A stretch of 64,000 nucleotides of DNA, from contig CP108997.1 in assembly GCA_036226585.1 (NCBI GenBank), forward strand, positions 7,006,001-7,070,000, given 5' to 3'. The position numbers and the translations under genes were made by a program. The notes under the pieces are model-generated. The model saw only the letters and a program-made list of their open reading frames with translations, did no database searches and was not told where the DNA came from. The DNA comes from Streptomyces sp. NBC_00708. Its GTDB lineage: Bacteria > Actinomycetota > Actinomycetes > Streptomycetales > Streptomycetaceae. This document shows positions 16,854-25,144 of the stretch, piece after piece. The first letter of the stretch is position 1; the number at the start of each line of letters is the position of its first letter.

Positions 16854-17663
16854 ATGACACATGATTCCCGCTCCAAGAACACCGGATTCCTCCGTGCCCA
16901 CCGCCTGCGCGCGGCCGGAGTCGCCTGCGTCGCGCTCAGCGCGGCCCTGCTGACCGGCTGCGGCCAGGACAGCGGCAGCACCTCCACGGCCACGAAGACC
17001 TCGGAGGCCGCCCGCGCCGTGCCCGAGGCGACGAAGAGTCCGTCCCCCACCGGGAGCGAGAGCGCCTCGCCCGGCCAGATGACCGAGGACCAGAAGGAAC
17101 GCAAGGAGCTGATCTCCGCCACCAAGGTCACCTACGACAAGGCCATCACCACGGCCGAGGGTGCGGTGAAGAACAGCAAGGTCATCGAGCTCGAACTCAA
17201 GAGCGCCGAGGACGCGGCCGACGACGAGAGCGCGAGCCCCAGCCCCTCGCCGACGGGCAGCCCTTCCCCCACCGGCAGCCCCTCGCCGACCGGCAGCCCC
17301 ACGCCCGGCTCCGCGCCGCAGTGGGTCGCGACCGTCGCCACCAAGACCGGCACGAAGAGCAAGGTGCACATCGACGCCGTCTCCGGCAAGGTCATCAGCT
17401 CCGCCGAGGAGTCCGGACAGGACACCGCCGGCAAGGCCAAGACGGCCAAGCGGCTGACGGATGCCAAGCAGACGCCGCAGCAGGCCGCGAAGGCCGCCCT
17501 GGCGAAGCAGAAGGGCACGGTGACCTCCCTCGACCTGGACGACAACGACAAGGACGTCCTCGTCTGGAAGACCGATGTCGTCACCAAGGACTGGAAGAAG
17601 ACGACCTTCGACATCGACGCGTCCAACGGCTCGGTCACCCATCAGGAGACCGACAGCGACTGA
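16854..17663 (+). CDS. PepSY-domain lipoprotein
   Basis: A 269-residue lipoprotein: signal with lipobox LLTGC, Cys36, then a Ser/Thr/Pro-rich linker. Two PepSY-like repeats follow: about residues 85-180 (ATKVTYDKAITTAEGAVKN ... IDAVSGKVIS), interrupted by a Pro-Thr-Gly-Ser insert, and about 205-265 (TPQQAAKAALAKQKGTVTS ... IDASNGSV). PepSY domains usually bind or inhibit proteases or act in envelope signalling. The insert is encoded by a tandem 18-base repeat (17250-17303). Anchored outside the membrane; partner unknown. Confidence 0.83.
   Translation: MTHDSRSKNTGFLRAHRLRAAGVACVALSAALLTGCGQDSGSTSTATKTSEAARAVPEATKSPSPTGSESASPGQMTEDQKERKELISATKVTYDKAITTAEGAVKNSKVIELELKSAEDAADDESASPSPSPTGSPSPTGSPSPTGSPTPGSAPQWVATVATKTGTKSKVHIDAVSGKVISSAEESGQDTAGKAKTAKRLTDAKQTPQQAAKAALAKQKGTVTSLDLDDNDKDVLVWKTDVVTKDWKKTTFDIDASNGSVTHQETDSD
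17250..17303 (+). repeat. three 18-base tandem repeats inside the PepSY lipoprotein gene
   Basis: Units at 17250-17267, 17268-17285 and 17286-17303 share the core GGCAGCCC and encode Pro-Thr-Gly-Ser-Pro-Ser-like peptides in a loop of the first PepSY repeat. In-frame repeats like these can vary in copy number without breaking the frame. Confidence 0.75.
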
Positions 17664-17677
17664 GCGGCCCCCGCTCA

Positions 17678-17713
17678 GGGCGACCCCCGGTCCGCACGGA
17701 CCGGGGGTCGCCC
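17678..17713. terminator. bidirectional hairpin terminator
   Basis: The arms GGGCGACCCCCGGTCCG (17678-17694) and its exact complement at 17697-17713 form a very stable hairpin between the convergent PepSY lipoprotein and ABC exporter genes. Confidence 0.75.
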
Positions 17714-17723
17714 GCGTCAGGCG

Positions 17724-19625
17724 TCAGGCGGACCGCACGGACTCCTGCCGCCCCTCCGGCGCGCCCGGTGCCGCGAACTGCGTCCGGTACAGCTCCTCGT
17801 ACCGCCCGCCCACCGCCAGCAGTTCGGTGTGCGTACCGCGCTCCACCACCCGGCCCTCCTCGACGACCAGGATGAGATCGGCGGCCCGCACCGTCGACAG
17901 CCGGTGCGCGATCACCACGGCGGTGCGCCCCTCCAGCGCCTCGGCCAGGGCCTCCTGCACGACCGCCTCCGAGGTGGAGTCGAGGTGCGCGGTCGCCTCG
18001 TCCAGGATGACCACGCGCTGCCGGGCGAGGAGCAGCCGGGCGATCGTCAGCCGCTGGCGTTCACCGCCGGAGAGCCGGTAGCCGCGCTCGCCCACGACCG
18101 TGTCGAGCCCGTCGGGCAGCGAGGCCACCAGGCCGTCGAGACGGGAGCGCCGCAACGCGTCCCAGATCTCGTCCTCGGATGCGCCCGGCCTGGCCAGCAG
18201 GAGGTTGGCGCGTACCGATTCGTGGAAGAGGTGGCCGTCCTGGGTGACCATGCCGAGCGTGTCACGGATCGACTCGGCGGTCAGATCGCGTACGTCGACG
18301 CCGTTCAGCCGGACCGCGCCCTCGTCGGTGTCGTAGAGCCGGGGCAGCAGTTGGGCGATCGTCGACTTGCCGGCGCCCGACGATCCGACCAGGGCGACCA
18401 TCCGGCCGGGCTCGGCCCGGAAGGAGACGCCGTGCAGCACGCGCGTACCGCCCCGGGAGTCCAGCGTCGCGACCTCCTCCAGCGAGGCCAGGGAGACCTT
18501 GTCGGCGGACGGGTAGCCGAAGGAGACCCCGTCGAACTCCACGGACACCGGCCCCTCCGGCACCGTGCGGGCATCCGGCTTCTCGGAGATCAGCGGCTTC
18601 AGGTCCAGGATCTCGAAGACCCGCTCGAAGCTCACCAGCGCGCTCATCACCTCGACCCGGGCGCCGGCCAGGGCCGTGAGCGGGGCGTAGAGCCGGGTGA
18701 GCAGCAGAGCCAGCGTCACCACCGCGCCCGGCTCCAGGCTGCCGCGCAACGCGTAGAAGCCGCCCAGCCCGTAGACGAGCGCCAGGGCCAGCGCGGAGAC
18801 CAGGGTCAGCGCCGTGATGAACGTGGACTGCGCCATCGCCGTACGGATGCCGATGTCCCGTACCCGTCCGGCCCGCGCCGCGAACTCGGCGGACTCGTCG
18901 GCGGGCCGGCCGAAGAGCTTGACCAGGGTGGCGCCGGGCGCGGAGAACCGCTCCGTCATCTGTGTGCTCATCGCCGCGTTGTGCGCGGCCGCCTCGCGCT
19001 GCATCCGGGCCATGCGCGAGCCCATCCGGCGGGCCGGTACGACGAACACCGGGAGCAGCGCCAGGGCGAGCAGGGTGATCTGCCAGGAGATGGTCAGCAT
19101 CACCGCGAGCGTCAGCACCAGCGTCACCACGTTGGAGACCACCCCGGACAGGGTGTTGCTGAACGCCCGCTGCGCACCGATGACGTCGTTGTTGAGCCGG
19201 CTCACCAGCGCCCCGGTGCGGGTCCGGGTGAAGAAGGCGACCGGCATCCGCTGCACGTGGTCGAACACCGCGGTGCGCAGGTCCAGGATCAGCCCCTCGC
19301 CGAGCGTCGCCGACAGCAGCCGGGTCAGCAGCCCGAGACCGGCCTCCGCCACGGCGATCACCGCGATCAGCAGGGCGAGACGGACGACCGTGCCGCTCTC
19401 CTTCCCCTGCACGATCGCGTCGACCACCCGGCCCGCCAGCATCGGTGTCGCCACGGCCAGCATCGCCGTGACCACGCTGAGGAGCAGGAACCGGTAGAGC
19501 TGCCGACGGCGCGGCCGGGCGAAGGAGGCGATCCGGCGCAGGGTGGCCCGGGAGAACGGTCTGCGGTCCGCCTGTGCGTGGATCGCGCTCTGCAGCGACG
19601 ACCAGGCGGTGACTTCCATGCTCAT
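17724..19625 (-). CDS. ABC exporter (fused membrane and ATPase domains)
   Basis: A 633-residue half-transporter: an N-terminal membrane domain with six helices (about 45-325) and an ATPase with Walker A GSSGAGKST (414-422), signature LSGGERQR and Walker B VVILDEATAH. Such type IV exporters pump drugs, lipids or peptides as dimers. The start at 19625 has GGGAGG at spacing 6. The promoter carries a SoxR-type operator, and an ABC transporter is a known member of the SoxR regulon in Streptomyces coelicolor, where SoxR responds to redox-active antibiotics. Export of such a compound is therefore the best guess (inference). Confidence 0.88.
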   Translation of the reverse strand: MSMEVTAWSSLQSAIHAQADRRPFSRATLRRIASFARPRRRQLYRFLLLSVVTAMLAVATPMLAGRVVDAIVQGKESGTVVRLALLIAVIAVAEAGLGLLTRLLSATLGEGLILDLRTAVFDHVQRMPVAFFTRTRTGALVSRLNNDVIGAQRAFSNTLSGVVSNVVTLVLTLAVMLTISWQITLLALALLPVFVVPARRMGSRMARMQREAAAHNAAMSTQMTERFSAPGATLVKLFGRPADESAEFAARAGRVRDIGIRTAMAQSTFITALTLVSALALALVYGLGGFYALRGSLEPGAVVTLALLLTRLYAPLTALAGARVEVMSALVSFERVFEILDLKPLISEKPDARTVPEGPVSVEFDGVSFGYPSADKVSLASLEEVATLDSRGGTRVLHGVSFRAEPGRMVALVGSSGAGKSTIAQLLPRLYDTDEGAVRLNGVDVRDLTAESIRDTLGMVTQDGHLFHESVRANLLLARPGASEDEIWDALRRSRLDGLVASLPDGLDTVVGERGYRLSGGERQRLTIARLLLARQRVVILDEATAHLDSTSEAVVQEALAEALEGRTAVVIAHRLSTVRAADLILVVEEGRVVERGTHTELLAVGGRYEELYRTQFAAPGAPEGRQESVRSA

Positions 19626-19695
19626 GCGGTGCCTCCCGGGCAGGACGGATCGGTACGGCCCCGACGGCCGGTACGGGATCGGGGCGCGGAACAGA

Positions 19696-19726
19696 ACGCT
19701 AGAAGCTCAAGCGAACTTGAGGTCAA
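19696..19726 (-). promoter_or_regulatory. SoxR-type promoter: -35, long 19-base spacer with dyad, -10
   Basis: On the minus strand TTGACC (19726-19721) is followed by the dyad CCTCAAGTTCGCTTGAGC (19722-19705) and TAGCGT (19701-19696). The -35/-10 spacing is 19 bases, as in MerR-family promoters, and the dyad matches the SoxR box CCTCAAGTTAACTTGAGG at all but three positions. It drives the ABC exporter gene, whose start is 70 bases downstream. Confidence 0.75.
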
Positions 19727-19824
19727 ACTCCGGGCCCCGTGCGGGCCCGGAGTCGGACCTGCGTAGAATCGGCCCCTGTTTCCGGCCGGACGACGGCAGA
19801 CACGACCGATTGAGGCAGTTCGAC

Positions 19825-19986
19825 GTGAGTTTCACAGACAGTTCCGAAGCACCGATCTACGCCGGTCTCGTGGAGGAGCACGGCGATGTGATGGCCGAGG
19901 TGCGCCGGGTGGCTGAAGAGACCATGCGCGAGGCCGACCTGGCCGTGGACTTCAGCGATATCCGCAGGTCGGCGGCATACCGGTAA
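19825..19986 (+). CDS. small hypothetical protein
   Basis: A 53-residue acidic protein from GTG 19825 (GAGG at 19812-19815, spacing 9) to TAA 19986. A likely helix spans VEEHGDVMAEVRRVAEETMR, and third codon positions in the central part are strongly GC, unlike random frames. No domain recognised. It stands alone between the ABC exporter promoter and the PP2C gene. A TTG 15 bases upstream would add five residues. Confidence 0.5.
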   Translation: MSFTDSSEAPIYAGLVEEHGDVMAEVRRVAEETMREADLAVDFSDIRRSAAYR

Positions 19987-20191
19987 TCCCCGAAGCCCCC
20001 TGCCGGGGCTTGCGCCCGACCGCCCGCCGAGCCTCCGGTGACCCCGGACCGGCCCGCGCGGACGGCCCGCCCCCTCCCTCGTCCGGCACACCCGGGCGGC
20101 TGTCCGGTGACCTCTCGCACTGCGGACCCGGCTCTCCCGTCGGAGCATGGAACGAACAGTCGCCGACGACTTCGGGACGAAGGGAAGCCGG

Positions 20192-22033
20192 ATGGGTGGT
20201 GAACGGCATGAGCCACCGACCGACGCGTTCGAGGCCGAGCTGGACCAGATCGAAGCGCTGAACCGGATGCAGGCGCCCGGCCACGACCCCGCGGTGCCCC
20301 CGGGACCGGAGAACGGGACCCGGTCCGGTGGCACGCCGGAAGAGGCCCGGCGCCGGGACTCCCTGCTGCTCTCGGCCGGACACGCGGTGGCCGCCGCCGA
20401 CACCCTCGACGAGGCCCTGCGGCTCGTCGCCGGCCTGTACGCCCCGGACTTCCCGCTGGACGGCCAGTGCGTCTTCGGCGTCGCCGACGGCAACCTCACG
20501 GTGCTCGGCCAGTACGGATTCCGGCCCGGCGGCACGGGCCGCGGATTCAGGATGCCGATGAACACCGGCTACCCGGCCGCGGAGGTGGCCCGCACCGGGC
20601 GCGCCGTCTACCTCGGCTCCACGGACGAGTACCGGCGCCGCTTCCCTGCCACCTGGCACATGTCCGCCCGCAAGGGACGCGAGTCATGGGCCTTCCTGCC
20701 GTTGGTGACCGCCGGCCGGGTCGTCGGGGTCTGGCTGGCCGCCTTCCGCACGGAGATGGACTTCACGGCCAGCGAGCGCGCCCTGCTCACCGTGACCGGA
20801 CGCATGATCGTCCAGGTGCTCGAACGGGCCCGCGCCAGTCGCGCCGAACTGGAACTGTCCCGGGGCCTGCGCCGCAGCATGCACACCGCGGGCGCCGCCC
20901 CGACCGGCCTGACCGTCGCCACCCGCTACGTGCCCACCGGCGGCGGCCTCATGGTCGGCGGGGACTGGTACGACAGCATCGACCTCCCGAACGGGCGGAT
21001 GGCCGTCGTCATCGGCGACGTCCAGGGGCACGACGTGCACGCCGCGGGGCTGATGGCCCAGCTGCGCACCGCCGTGCACGCGTACGCCGCTGAGGGGCAC
21101 GGCCCGGACGCCGTGCTGGCGCGGGCCTCCCGCTTCCTGACCACCCTCGACGAGGACCGCTTCGCGACCTGCCTCTACATCGAGGCCGATCCGTCCACCG
21201 GCGACCTGCACATCGCGCGCGCGGGACACCCGCACCCCGTCCTGCGGATGCCGGACGGGACCTGCATGCTCAAACACGTCAGCGGCGGGCTGCCGCTCGG
21301 ACTGATGCCCGGCGAGGAGGACTATCCCGTCGACACCGTGCGCCTGCACGAGGGCGAGATCCTCATGCTCTGCACCGACGGGTTCATCGAGAACGGCGGC
21401 CACGACATGTACACCGGCTGGGTGCGGGTGCGCGACGCGTTCTCGCCCGGCCCCACCGACGACCTGGAGGGCATCGCCGACCGGCTCATGGCGGCCGTCC
21501 TCAGCCCCGGACCCGACGCCCGCGAGGACGCCGTAGCACGCGACGGCGACGACATCGCCCTGCTGCTCCTGCGCCGCGACGCCATTCACGCCCGCGCCGA
21601 GGTCAGCCAGCGCCGGCTGATGCTGACCGTGGGCCAGGACCAGGGCGAGGGCCTGGCCGAGGCCCGCGCCGAACTGAAGGCGCTGCTGCACGACTGGGCG
21701 CGCCCGGACCAGGTCGACACGGCGGTGCTGCTGGCCACCGAACTCCTCGGCAACGTCCTCGTGCACACCGACCAGGACGGCGCCCTGAACGCCACGGTCT
21801 CCGGTGAGACCGGCACCCGCCGGCTGCTCGTCGAGGTCATGGACCGGGGCGACGAACTGCCCCATCAGCGGACCCCGGGCGAACTCGCCTCATCGGGCCG
21901 CGGCCTGCTCCTGCTGGACATCCTCGCCCACCAGTGGGGCGTACGGCCCGAGCCCGAGGGGAAGACCGCCTGGTTCGCGCTGAACGAGGCCGCCCCGGCC
22001 GACGGCGGCGACATCACCATTCCCGGCATCTGA
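20192..22033 (+). CDS. GAF - PP2C (SpoIIE) phosphatase - HATPase signalling protein
   Basis: A 613-residue cytoplasmic regulator. A GAF-type sensor covers about residues 45-205, the SpoIIE/PP2C phosphatase about 225-440 with GGDWYDSIDLPNGRMAVVIG and GDVQGHD (metal-binding aspartates), and a C-terminal anti-sigma-type HATPase with N-box TELLGNVLVHT and a G-box SSGRGLLLLD. Such proteins dephosphorylate anti-anti-sigma factors, and the HATPase half may phosphorylate or bind them, giving both arms of a partner switch. ATG 20192 is preferred because of AGGGAAG upstream; ATG 20147 has its GGAG one base away. The gene at 47047-49230 has a similar build. Confidence 0.86.
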   Translation: MGGERHEPPTDAFEAELDQIEALNRMQAPGHDPAVPPGPENGTRSGGTPEEARRRDSLLLSAGHAVAAADTLDEALRLVAGLYAPDFPLDGQCVFGVADGNLTVLGQYGFRPGGTGRGFRMPMNTGYPAAEVARTGRAVYLGSTDEYRRRFPATWHMSARKGRESWAFLPLVTAGRVVGVWLAAFRTEMDFTASERALLTVTGRMIVQVLERARASRAELELSRGLRRSMHTAGAAPTGLTVATRYVPTGGGLMVGGDWYDSIDLPNGRMAVVIGDVQGHDVHAAGLMAQLRTAVHAYAAEGHGPDAVLARASRFLTTLDEDRFATCLYIEADPSTGDLHIARAGHPHPVLRMPDGTCMLKHVSGGLPLGLMPGEEDYPVDTVRLHEGEILMLCTDGFIENGGHDMYTGWVRVRDAFSPGPTDDLEGIADRLMAAVLSPGPDAREDAVARDGDDIALLLLRRDAIHARAEVSQRRLMLTVGQDQGEGLAEARAELKALLHDWARPDQVDTAVLLATELLGNVLVHTDQDGALNATVSGETGTRRLLVEVMDRGDELPHQRTPGELASSGRGLLLLDILAHQWGVRPEPEGKTAWFALNEAAPADGGDITIPGI

Positions 22034-22072
22034 GAACCGAGACCCCGTACGCCCCAGGGAGAGCGCGGCCGC

Positions 22073-22477
22073 TCAGCGGTGGCAGCTCCAGTGCCCCTTC
22101 ACCCAGTGGGTGTCCCAGTGGCCGGGCACGTAGACCTTGGTCCAGTGGCCCTTGACCCACTGGGGGTGGTGGGTCCAGTGGCCGGGCTGCCAGTGGCCGT
22201 GCCGGTCGTAATGTCCGGGGTGCCACACCTTCTGGTCGGCGTAATGGCCCTTGACCCAGTGCTTCGCCCAGTGGCCCTTGACCCACTGCTTCTGCCAGTG
22301 GCCCGGCTGCCAGGTGCAGTGGTCGTGGTGGTGGGTGGTCACCGCGGACGCGGCGGCGGGAGCCGGAGCCGGGGCGGCCTCGGCCGTCCCGGCGGTGCCC
22401 AGGGCGGCCCCGCCGGCGAGCAGACCGGTCGCGGCGGCGCCGGCCAGCAGGCGGCGGACTCGGATGGAAGCGGTCAT
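22073..22477 (-). CDS. secreted His/Trp-rich WXXGXW-repeat protein
   Basis: A 134-residue secreted protein. Residues 1-35 are a signal peptide ending AEA, then an Ala/Pro linker and a HHHDH cluster. Residues 56-130 hold eight copies of W-x-x-G-H-W/Y (WQPGHW, WVKGHW, WVKGHY, WHPGHY, WQPGHW, WVKGHW, YVPGHW, WVKGHW), the WXXGXW/YXWGXW repeat type. The array is bracketed by the only two cysteines, Cys54 and Cys132, which could lock it with a disulfide. The histidine density suggests metal binding; that is inference. The start follows AGGAAGG. No function is known to me for actinomycete members. Confidence 0.8.
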   Translation of the reverse strand: MTASIRVRRLLAGAAATGLLAGGAALGTAGTAEAAPAPAPAAASAVTTHHHDHCTWQPGHWQKQWVKGHWAKHWVKGHYADQKVWHPGHYDRHGHWQPGHWTHHPQWVKGHWTKVYVPGHWDTHWVKGHWSCHR

Positions 22478-22550
22478 CGGACACACCTTCCTCATGTCGG
22501 AGCGGACCCCCGAGCCCTGCGAAGAGAAAAGTCGCGAAGACATAAATATA

Positions 22551-22588
22551 GCCCGAATGGGGGAATATGGCCCTTACGCCCGAATGGG
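22551..22588 (-). promoter_or_regulatory. promoter region with an 11-base direct repeat
   Basis: GCCCGAATGGG occurs at 22551-22561 and again at 22578-22588, 27 bases apart, in a locally AT-rich patch upstream of the WXXGXW gene. On the coding (minus) strand the nearer copy abuts TATATT, a good -10 (around 22543-22548). The two copies look like tandem binding sites for a regulator. Confidence 0.45.
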
Positions 22589-22602
22589 TCACGCTCCAAC
22601 GG

Positions 22603-23805
22603 TCACGAACGGGTCGGTGTCCTGAGCGCCGCGTACGTTCCCGAGACCGCCGCCAGCAGGATCACGCACCCGGTGAAGAGGAGCCCGGCATCGCGCAGTC
22701 CCACCGCCGTGGCCAGCGCGCCCACGCCCACCACGGGCACGGAGATCCCCGTGTACGCGACGACGAAGAACGCCGAGATGGTGCCGCCCCGGTGCTCGGC
22801 GGGAGCGGCCTCGCCGACCAGGGTGAGGGCGGCCCGGAACGCGAGCCCCTGCCCGATGCCTCCGCACACCGCGCCGAGCACGAGCAGCGGCAGCGACTTC
22901 GCGAGCAACGACGACGCCACCAGCACAAGCCCCACGATCAGCACGGCGCACCCGATGGGCAGCGCGCGACGCGCCCCGATACGCGGAGCCAGCGACTGCC
23001 CGATCGTCGAGGCGCAGAACACCGAGAACACCACCGCGCCCGTGACCGCCAGGTTGTGCACGCCCAGCGTCGTGGCCGCGAAGCTCGGCGCGACCGCGGT
23101 GAACAGGCCGAGCAGCGCGAACCCCGCGAAGGCGGCCAGCCCGGCCGGTACGAACACGCCCTTCACCTCCGCGGGCACCCTGACACCCTGCGGTTCGAGG
23201 CGGGGCCACCGGCGCGGCTCGGCCACCGTCTCCGCCAGCCGCCAGGTGATGAGGCACGCCACGGCGACCAGACCCAGGTGGACCCAGAACGGCAGGGACA
23301 GCGGCCAGGGCGTGTACTCGGCCAGCACACCCGAGAGCAGCGGGCCGCAGCCCAGGCCGCCCATGTTCGCGGCCGTGGCGGCGAATCCGGCACGCGCCCG
23401 CTGCCCGGGGCCCGCCAGTTCGATGACCGCCGCCGTCGCCGCGCCGCTCAGCAGCCCGGCCGCGCCGCCGGACAGCACGCGGCCGGCGAAGAGCAGGGGC
23501 AGCCCGCTCTCCAGCAGGAAGCAGCCCGCACTCGCGGCGGACAGCGCCATGGCGGCCAGCAGGACGGGTCTGCGGCCCACCTTGTCCGAGTAGTTGCCCG
23601 CCACCAGGAGCACGGAGATGACCGCGACCGCGTACACGGCGAAGACCACGGTCACCATCAGCTCGGAGAAGCCGATCTCCTTCTGGTAGAGCCCGTACAA
23701 CGGGGTCGGCAGTGTGGTGCCGGCCATGCCGATGGCGAACACGACGGCCGCCGCCGCATACCCCGCCCGGTGTCCGTTCGCCTGTCCCGTATCCTCACGC
23801 ACCAT
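22603..23805 (-). CDS. MFS transporter
   Basis: A 400-residue membrane protein with about twelve hydrophobic helices and the MFS signature between helices 2 and 3, [15 protein letters not shown]. The build is that of drug/H+ antiporter-like MFS proteins. It is divergent from the mannonate dehydratase gene with 81 bases between the starts, so uptake or export of a sugar acid is conceivable, but the sequence itself looks more like a multidrug-type carrier. ATG 23805 gives MVREDTGQ; no clear ribosome site. Confidence 0.83.
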   Translation of the reverse strand: MVREDTGQANGHRAGYAAAAVVFAIGMAGTTLPTPLYGLYQKEIGFSELMVTVVFAVYAVAVISVLLVAGNYSDKVGRRPVLLAAMALSAASAGCFLLESGLPLLFAGRVLSGGAAGLLSGAATAAVIELAGPGQRARAGFAATAANMGGLGCGPLLSGVLAEYTPWPLSLPFWVHLGLVAVACLITWRLAETVAEPRRWPRLEPQGVRVPAEVKGVFVPAGLAAFAGFALLGLFTAVAPSFAATTLGVHNLAVTGAVVFSVFCASTIGQSLAPRIGARRALPIGCAVLIVGLVLVASSLLAKSLPLLVLGAVCGGIGQGLAFRAALTLVGEAAPAEHRGGTISAFFVVAYTGISVPVVGVGALATAVGLRDAGLLFTGCVILLAAVSGTYAALRTPTRS

Positions 23806-23886
23806 CACGCACGCCACTCTATGCAGCGGGCGGCCCCCGGTCGGAGCGACGGGCTGCCGCGCGCCGCAGCCCGAAAGAGAGCCACC

Positions 23887-25101
23887 ATGAGGATCGTCGA
23901 CGCGAAGGTCGTCGTCACCAGCCCCGGCCGCAATTTCGTGACGCTGAAACTGACGACGGACGAAGGCATCACCGGCCTCGGCGACGCCACGCTCAACGGC
24001 CGGGAGCTCGCCGTCGTCAGCTACCTCACCGATCATGTGGCGCCCCTGCTCACCGGCTTGGACCCGCACCGGATCGAGGACACCTGGCAGTACCTCTACC
24101 GGGGCGCGTACTGGCGGCGCGGCCCGGTCACGATGGCGGCCATCGCCGCCGTGGACGTCGCGCTGTGGGACATCAAGGCGAAGGCGGCGGGGCTGCCGCT
24201 CTACCAGCTGCTCGGCGGCGCTTCCCGCGACCGCGTCGCCACCTACGGCCACGCCAACGGGCGGGACATCCCCGAACTCCTCGACTCCGTACGGGCGCGG
24301 CTGGCCGAGGGCTACCCCGCCGTCCGCATCCAGACGGGCATCCCGGGCCTCAAGGCCGTCTACGGGGTGCACACCACCGACGAGCAGGGGGCGCGCGTCC
24401 TCCACCAGCAGAACCGGCCCCTCGTCGAGGACTGGGACACGGACGCCTACCTGCGGCACACCCCCGCCGTGTTCGAGGCGGTACGCGCGGAGTTCGGCGC
24501 GGAGATACCGCTGCTCCACGACGCGCACCACCGGCTCACGCCCATTCAGGCGGCCCGCCTCGGCAAGGACCTGGAGCCCTACCGCCCCTTCTGGCTGGAG
24601 GACTGCACACCCGCCGAGAACCAGGAGGCCCTGCGGCTGATCCGCCGGCACACCACGACGCCGCTCGCGACCGGCGAGGTCTTCAACACGGTGTACGACT
24701 ACCAGACGCTGATCACCGAGCAGCTGATCGACTACGTGCGCTCCGCGGTCACCCACTTCGGCGGGGTCACCCCGCTGCGCAAGCTCTTCGACTTCGCCGC
24801 GCAGTACCAGATCAAGAGCGCGATCCACGGTCCCGAGGACATCTCGCCGGTGGGGATGGCCGCGGCCGTGCACCTCGATCTCGCCGTCCACAACCTCGGC
24901 ATCCAGGAGTACTCGGGCCACAACGCCCTCACCCAGGAAGTGTTCCGGCACGCGTACACCTTCACCGACGGGCACCTGCACCCCGGTGACGCGCCCGGTA
25001 TCGGTGTCGAGTTCGACGAGGAACTCGCCGCGGCGCACCCGTACGAGCAGACCTATCTGCCCGTCAACCGGCTCCGGGACGGCACCGTGCACGACTGGTG
25101 A
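23887..25101 (+). CDS. manD: mannonate dehydratase-like enolase-superfamily enzyme (ManD/RspA)
   Basis: A 404-residue enolase-superfamily enzyme. The capping domain starts [18 protein letters not shown], and the barrel carries the ManD landmarks: [37 protein letters not shown] (metal Glu) and PLATGEVFN (metal Glu). The family dehydrates D-mannonate (some members also D-gluconate) to 2-keto-3-deoxygluconate; several members are promiscuous, so the physiological substrate is uncertain. It is divergent from an MFS carrier. No other uronate-pathway gene is in the window. Confidence 0.85.
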   Translation: MRIVDAKVVVTSPGRNFVTLKLTTDEGITGLGDATLNGRELAVVSYLTDHVAPLLTGLDPHRIEDTWQYLYRGAYWRRGPVTMAAIAAVDVALWDIKAKAAGLPLYQLLGGASRDRVATYGHANGRDIPELLDSVRARLAEGYPAVRIQTGIPGLKAVYGVHTTDEQGARVLHQQNRPLVEDWDTDAYLRHTPAVFEAVRAEFGAEIPLLHDAHHRLTPIQAARLGKDLEPYRPFWLEDCTPAENQEALRLIRRHTTTPLATGEVFNTVYDYQTLITEQLIDYVRSAVTHFGGVTPLRKLFDFAAQYQIKSAIHGPEDISPVGMAAAVHLDLAVHNLGIQEYSGHNALTQEVFRHAYTFTDGHLHPGDAPGIGVEFDEELAAAHPYEQTYLPVNRLRDGTVHDW

Positions 25102-25107
25102 CCGGGG

Positions 25108-25137
25108 GGCGGGGCCCCGGGCGTCCGGGGCCCCGCC
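25108..25137. terminator. bidirectional hairpin terminator
   Basis: GGCGGGGCCCCGG (25108-25120) and CCGGGGCCCCGCC (25125-25137) are perfect 13-base complements with a 4-base loop, between the convergent ManD and ABC exporter genes. Confidence 0.75.
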
Positions 25138-25144
25138 GCCCTTC

